Source of the DNA: Myxococcales bacterium
Lineage (GTDB): Bacteria; Myxococcota; Polyangia; Fen-1088
Length of the DNA: 8,279 bases
Assembly: GCA_003155465.1 (NCBI GenBank)
Contig: PMCR01000585.1
Coordinates: 151 to 8,429, forward strand
Reading direction: 5' to 3'
Shown: in pieces, positions 6,648 to 8,279 of the stretch
Numbering within the stretch: position 1 is the first letter of the stretch
Layout: every line of letters begins with the position of its first letter
Translations under genes and position numbers: made by a program
The notes under the pieces: generated by a model
The model's input: only the letters and a program-made list of their open reading frames with translations
The model's database searches: none
What the model was told of the DNA's origin: nothing

Positions 6648-7628
6648 ATGCGGATACTAGTAAGTGGCGGCGCCGGGTACATTGGGTCTCACACAGTCGC
6701 GTTCTTGCGCGCGCGCGGCGATTTCGTGGTGGTGCTCGACAGCCTGGAACTCGGACACCGCGAGTCCATCGCCGACACACCCATGGTGGTCGGCCGCACC
6801 CAGGACCAGGCCCTGGTCAGACAGGTGATTGGCAACCACCAAGTGGACGCGATCATCCACTTCGCCGCCTACAAGGCGGCGGGCGAGTCCATGCGCAATC
6901 CCACCAAGTACTTCGACAACAACGTACATGGCACGCTCTGTCTTCTGCAGGCTGCCCAGCAGGCCGGCGTGCGGCGATTTGTGTTTTCTTCAAGCGCGGC
7001 GGTGTATGGAACGCCCCAATCCTTGCCGGTGGCCGAAAGCGCTCCGCTGCGTCCCGAGAACCCCTACGGCGAGAGCAAGCTCATCGTCGAACAGATGCTG
7101 CGCTGGTTTGACACCTGCCACGGCATGCGTGCAGTGGCACTGCGCTATTTCAATGCCGCGGGCGCCGCGCTCGACGCCAGCAATGGCGAAGATCCACGCT
7201 TCGTGCAGAACCTCATCCCCGTGGTAATGAATGCGGCCACCGGGCGAGGGCCCAAGGTCTCGGTCTTCGGCACGGACTATCCCACGCCGGATGGCACCGC
7301 CATCCGCGACTACATACACGTGTTGGATCTGGCCGAGGCCCATGCCCGCGCTCTCGATTTTCTCGCCGCGCACGACCGGTCCGACGTTTTCAACCTGGGC
7401 ACCGGCAAGGGCGCCTCGGTGTTTGAGGTCTTGCGGGAAGCCCGGCGCACAAGCGGCGTGGATATCGCCGCCCAGAACACGGCTCGCCGTCCTGGCGATC
7501 CAGTGGCCGTGTGGGCGGATAGCAGCAAGGCGCGTGCGGTTCTCGGCTGGCAGCCGCGCTACGGACTGCGGGAGATCGTCGAAACCGCCTGGGCCTGGCA
7601 CAAGAGCCACCCGGACGGATTTCTCTAG
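6648..7628 (+). CDS. galE: UDP-glucose 4-epimerase
   Basis: Cytoplasmic NAD-dependent extended short-chain dehydrogenase/reductase interconverting UDP-glucose and UDP-galactose, supplying galactose for surface polysaccharides or the Leloir pathway. The product has 326 residues, near the usual bacterial length of 325-340. Rossmann motif SGGAGYIGSH is at 6-15 and HFAAYKAAGES at 71-81. FSSSAAVYG at 113-121 holds the catalytic Ser116, and YGESK at 140-144 provides Tyr140 and Lys144. RYFNAAGA at 166-173, DYIHVLDLAEAH at 221-232 and RRPGDP at 280-285 are characteristic of GalE rather than of dehydratases. Only 2 bp separate the lpd stop and this ATG, and a modest GGAAG site overlaps the lpd end (6638-6642), so translation is probably coupled. 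Specificity for UDP-GlcNAc/GalNAc cannot be excluded from sequence. A palindromic repeat begins two bases after the stop. Confidence 0.93.
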   Translation: MRILVSGGAGYIGSHTVAFLRARGDFVVVLDSLELGHRESIADTPMVVGRTQDQALVRQVIGNHQVDAIIHFAAYKAAGESMRNPTKYFDNNVHGTLCLLQAAQQAGVRRFVFSSSAAVYGTPQSLPVAESAPLRPENPYGESKLIVEQMLRWFDTCHGMRAVALRYFNAAGAALDASNGEDPRFVQNLIPVVMNAATGRGPKVSVFGTDYPTPDGTAIRDYIHVLDLAEAHARALDFLAAHDRSDVFNLGTGKGASVFEVLREARRTSGVDIAAQNTARRPGDPVAVWADSSKARAVLGWQPRYGLREIVETAWAWHKSHPDGFL

Positions 7629-7630
7629 AA

Positions 7631-7690
7631 GATGGGAACCCTGGGAGGGTTCGCTCCGCCCGCAGAGGGAGCCGGCGGGCTCACCACGCG
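7631..7690. repeat. Bipartite palindromic repeat, copy 2, between convergent genes
   Basis: This is the second copy of the element at 1929-1969, in the same orientation. Block A (7631-7657) contains the 7-bp hairpin gaaccct/agggttc at 7636-7642 and 7646-7652; its loop is ggg instead of gaa, so the stem is conserved while the loop varies. A 20-base spacer (7658-7677) separates it from block B (7678-7690). The spacer helps form a second hairpin (gcccgc at 7658-7663 with gcgggc at 7675-7680). The element fills the 71-bp gap between the galE stop and the stop of the leftward FKBP gene. Confidence 0.72.
7636..7652. terminator. Possible bidirectional terminator hairpin within repeat copy 2
   Basis: A perfect 7-bp stem with a 3-base loop lies eight bases after galE, followed by the second GC stem at 7658-7680. 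There is no T-run. As at 1934-1950, the position between two converging genes suggests a role in ending transcription from both sides, but this is inference. Confidence 0.4.
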
Positions 7691-7699
7691 ACTAGATAG

Positions 7700-8279
<580 letters not shown>

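Overview
The window is high-GC (roughly 60-65% by eye) bacterial chromosomal DNA with tightly packed genes and short intergenic gaps. The best hint of origin is the gene at 3578-5068: a Cys-rich, seven-repeat RCC1 lipoprotein with an N-terminal beta-rich domain, a type I associate with Myxococcota and related former Deltaproteobacteria. That placement is an inference and no marker gene in the window confirms it.

Layout from left to right: (1) the C-terminal 174 residues of a pyruvate/2-oxoacid dehydrogenase E1 alpha subunit (1-525, +), cut by the window edge; (2) a 125-bp imperfect palindrome (524-648) resembling dispersed intergenic repeats; (3) an integral-membrane acyltransferase-3 family protein (694-1914, +); (4) converging on it, a GT-C/family-39-like membrane glycosyltransferase (1971-3467, -) preceded in the same direction by the RCC1-repeat lipoprotein (3578-5068, -), with a strong GC hairpin between the two; (5) a divergent intergenic region (5069-5229); (6) a two-gene unit of dihydrolipoyl dehydrogenase (5230-6645, +) and UDP-glucose 4-epimerase (6648-7628, +), 2 bp apart; (7) converging on galE, a tandem-domain FKBP-type prolyl isomerase (7700 to the right edge, -), also cut by the window.

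Two themes are mixed. E1 alpha and lpd encode parts of 2-oxoacid dehydrogenase complexes but sit about 4.7 kb apart with no E1 beta or E2 gene between them. The acyltransferase, the lipid-linked-sugar type glycosyltransferase and GalE fit cell-surface glycan synthesis or decoration, but no complete glycan locus is visible.

I see no clearly new multi-gene system here. The most interesting non-coding signal is a two-part palindromic repeat present twice, at 1929-1969 and 7631-7690. Each copy fills the gap between two convergent genes, in the same orientation. The long inverted repeat after the E1 alpha gene and the recent in-frame duplication inside the FKBP gene are the other points worth a second look. 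I found no tRNA, rRNA, CRISPR array, transposase or phage gene.
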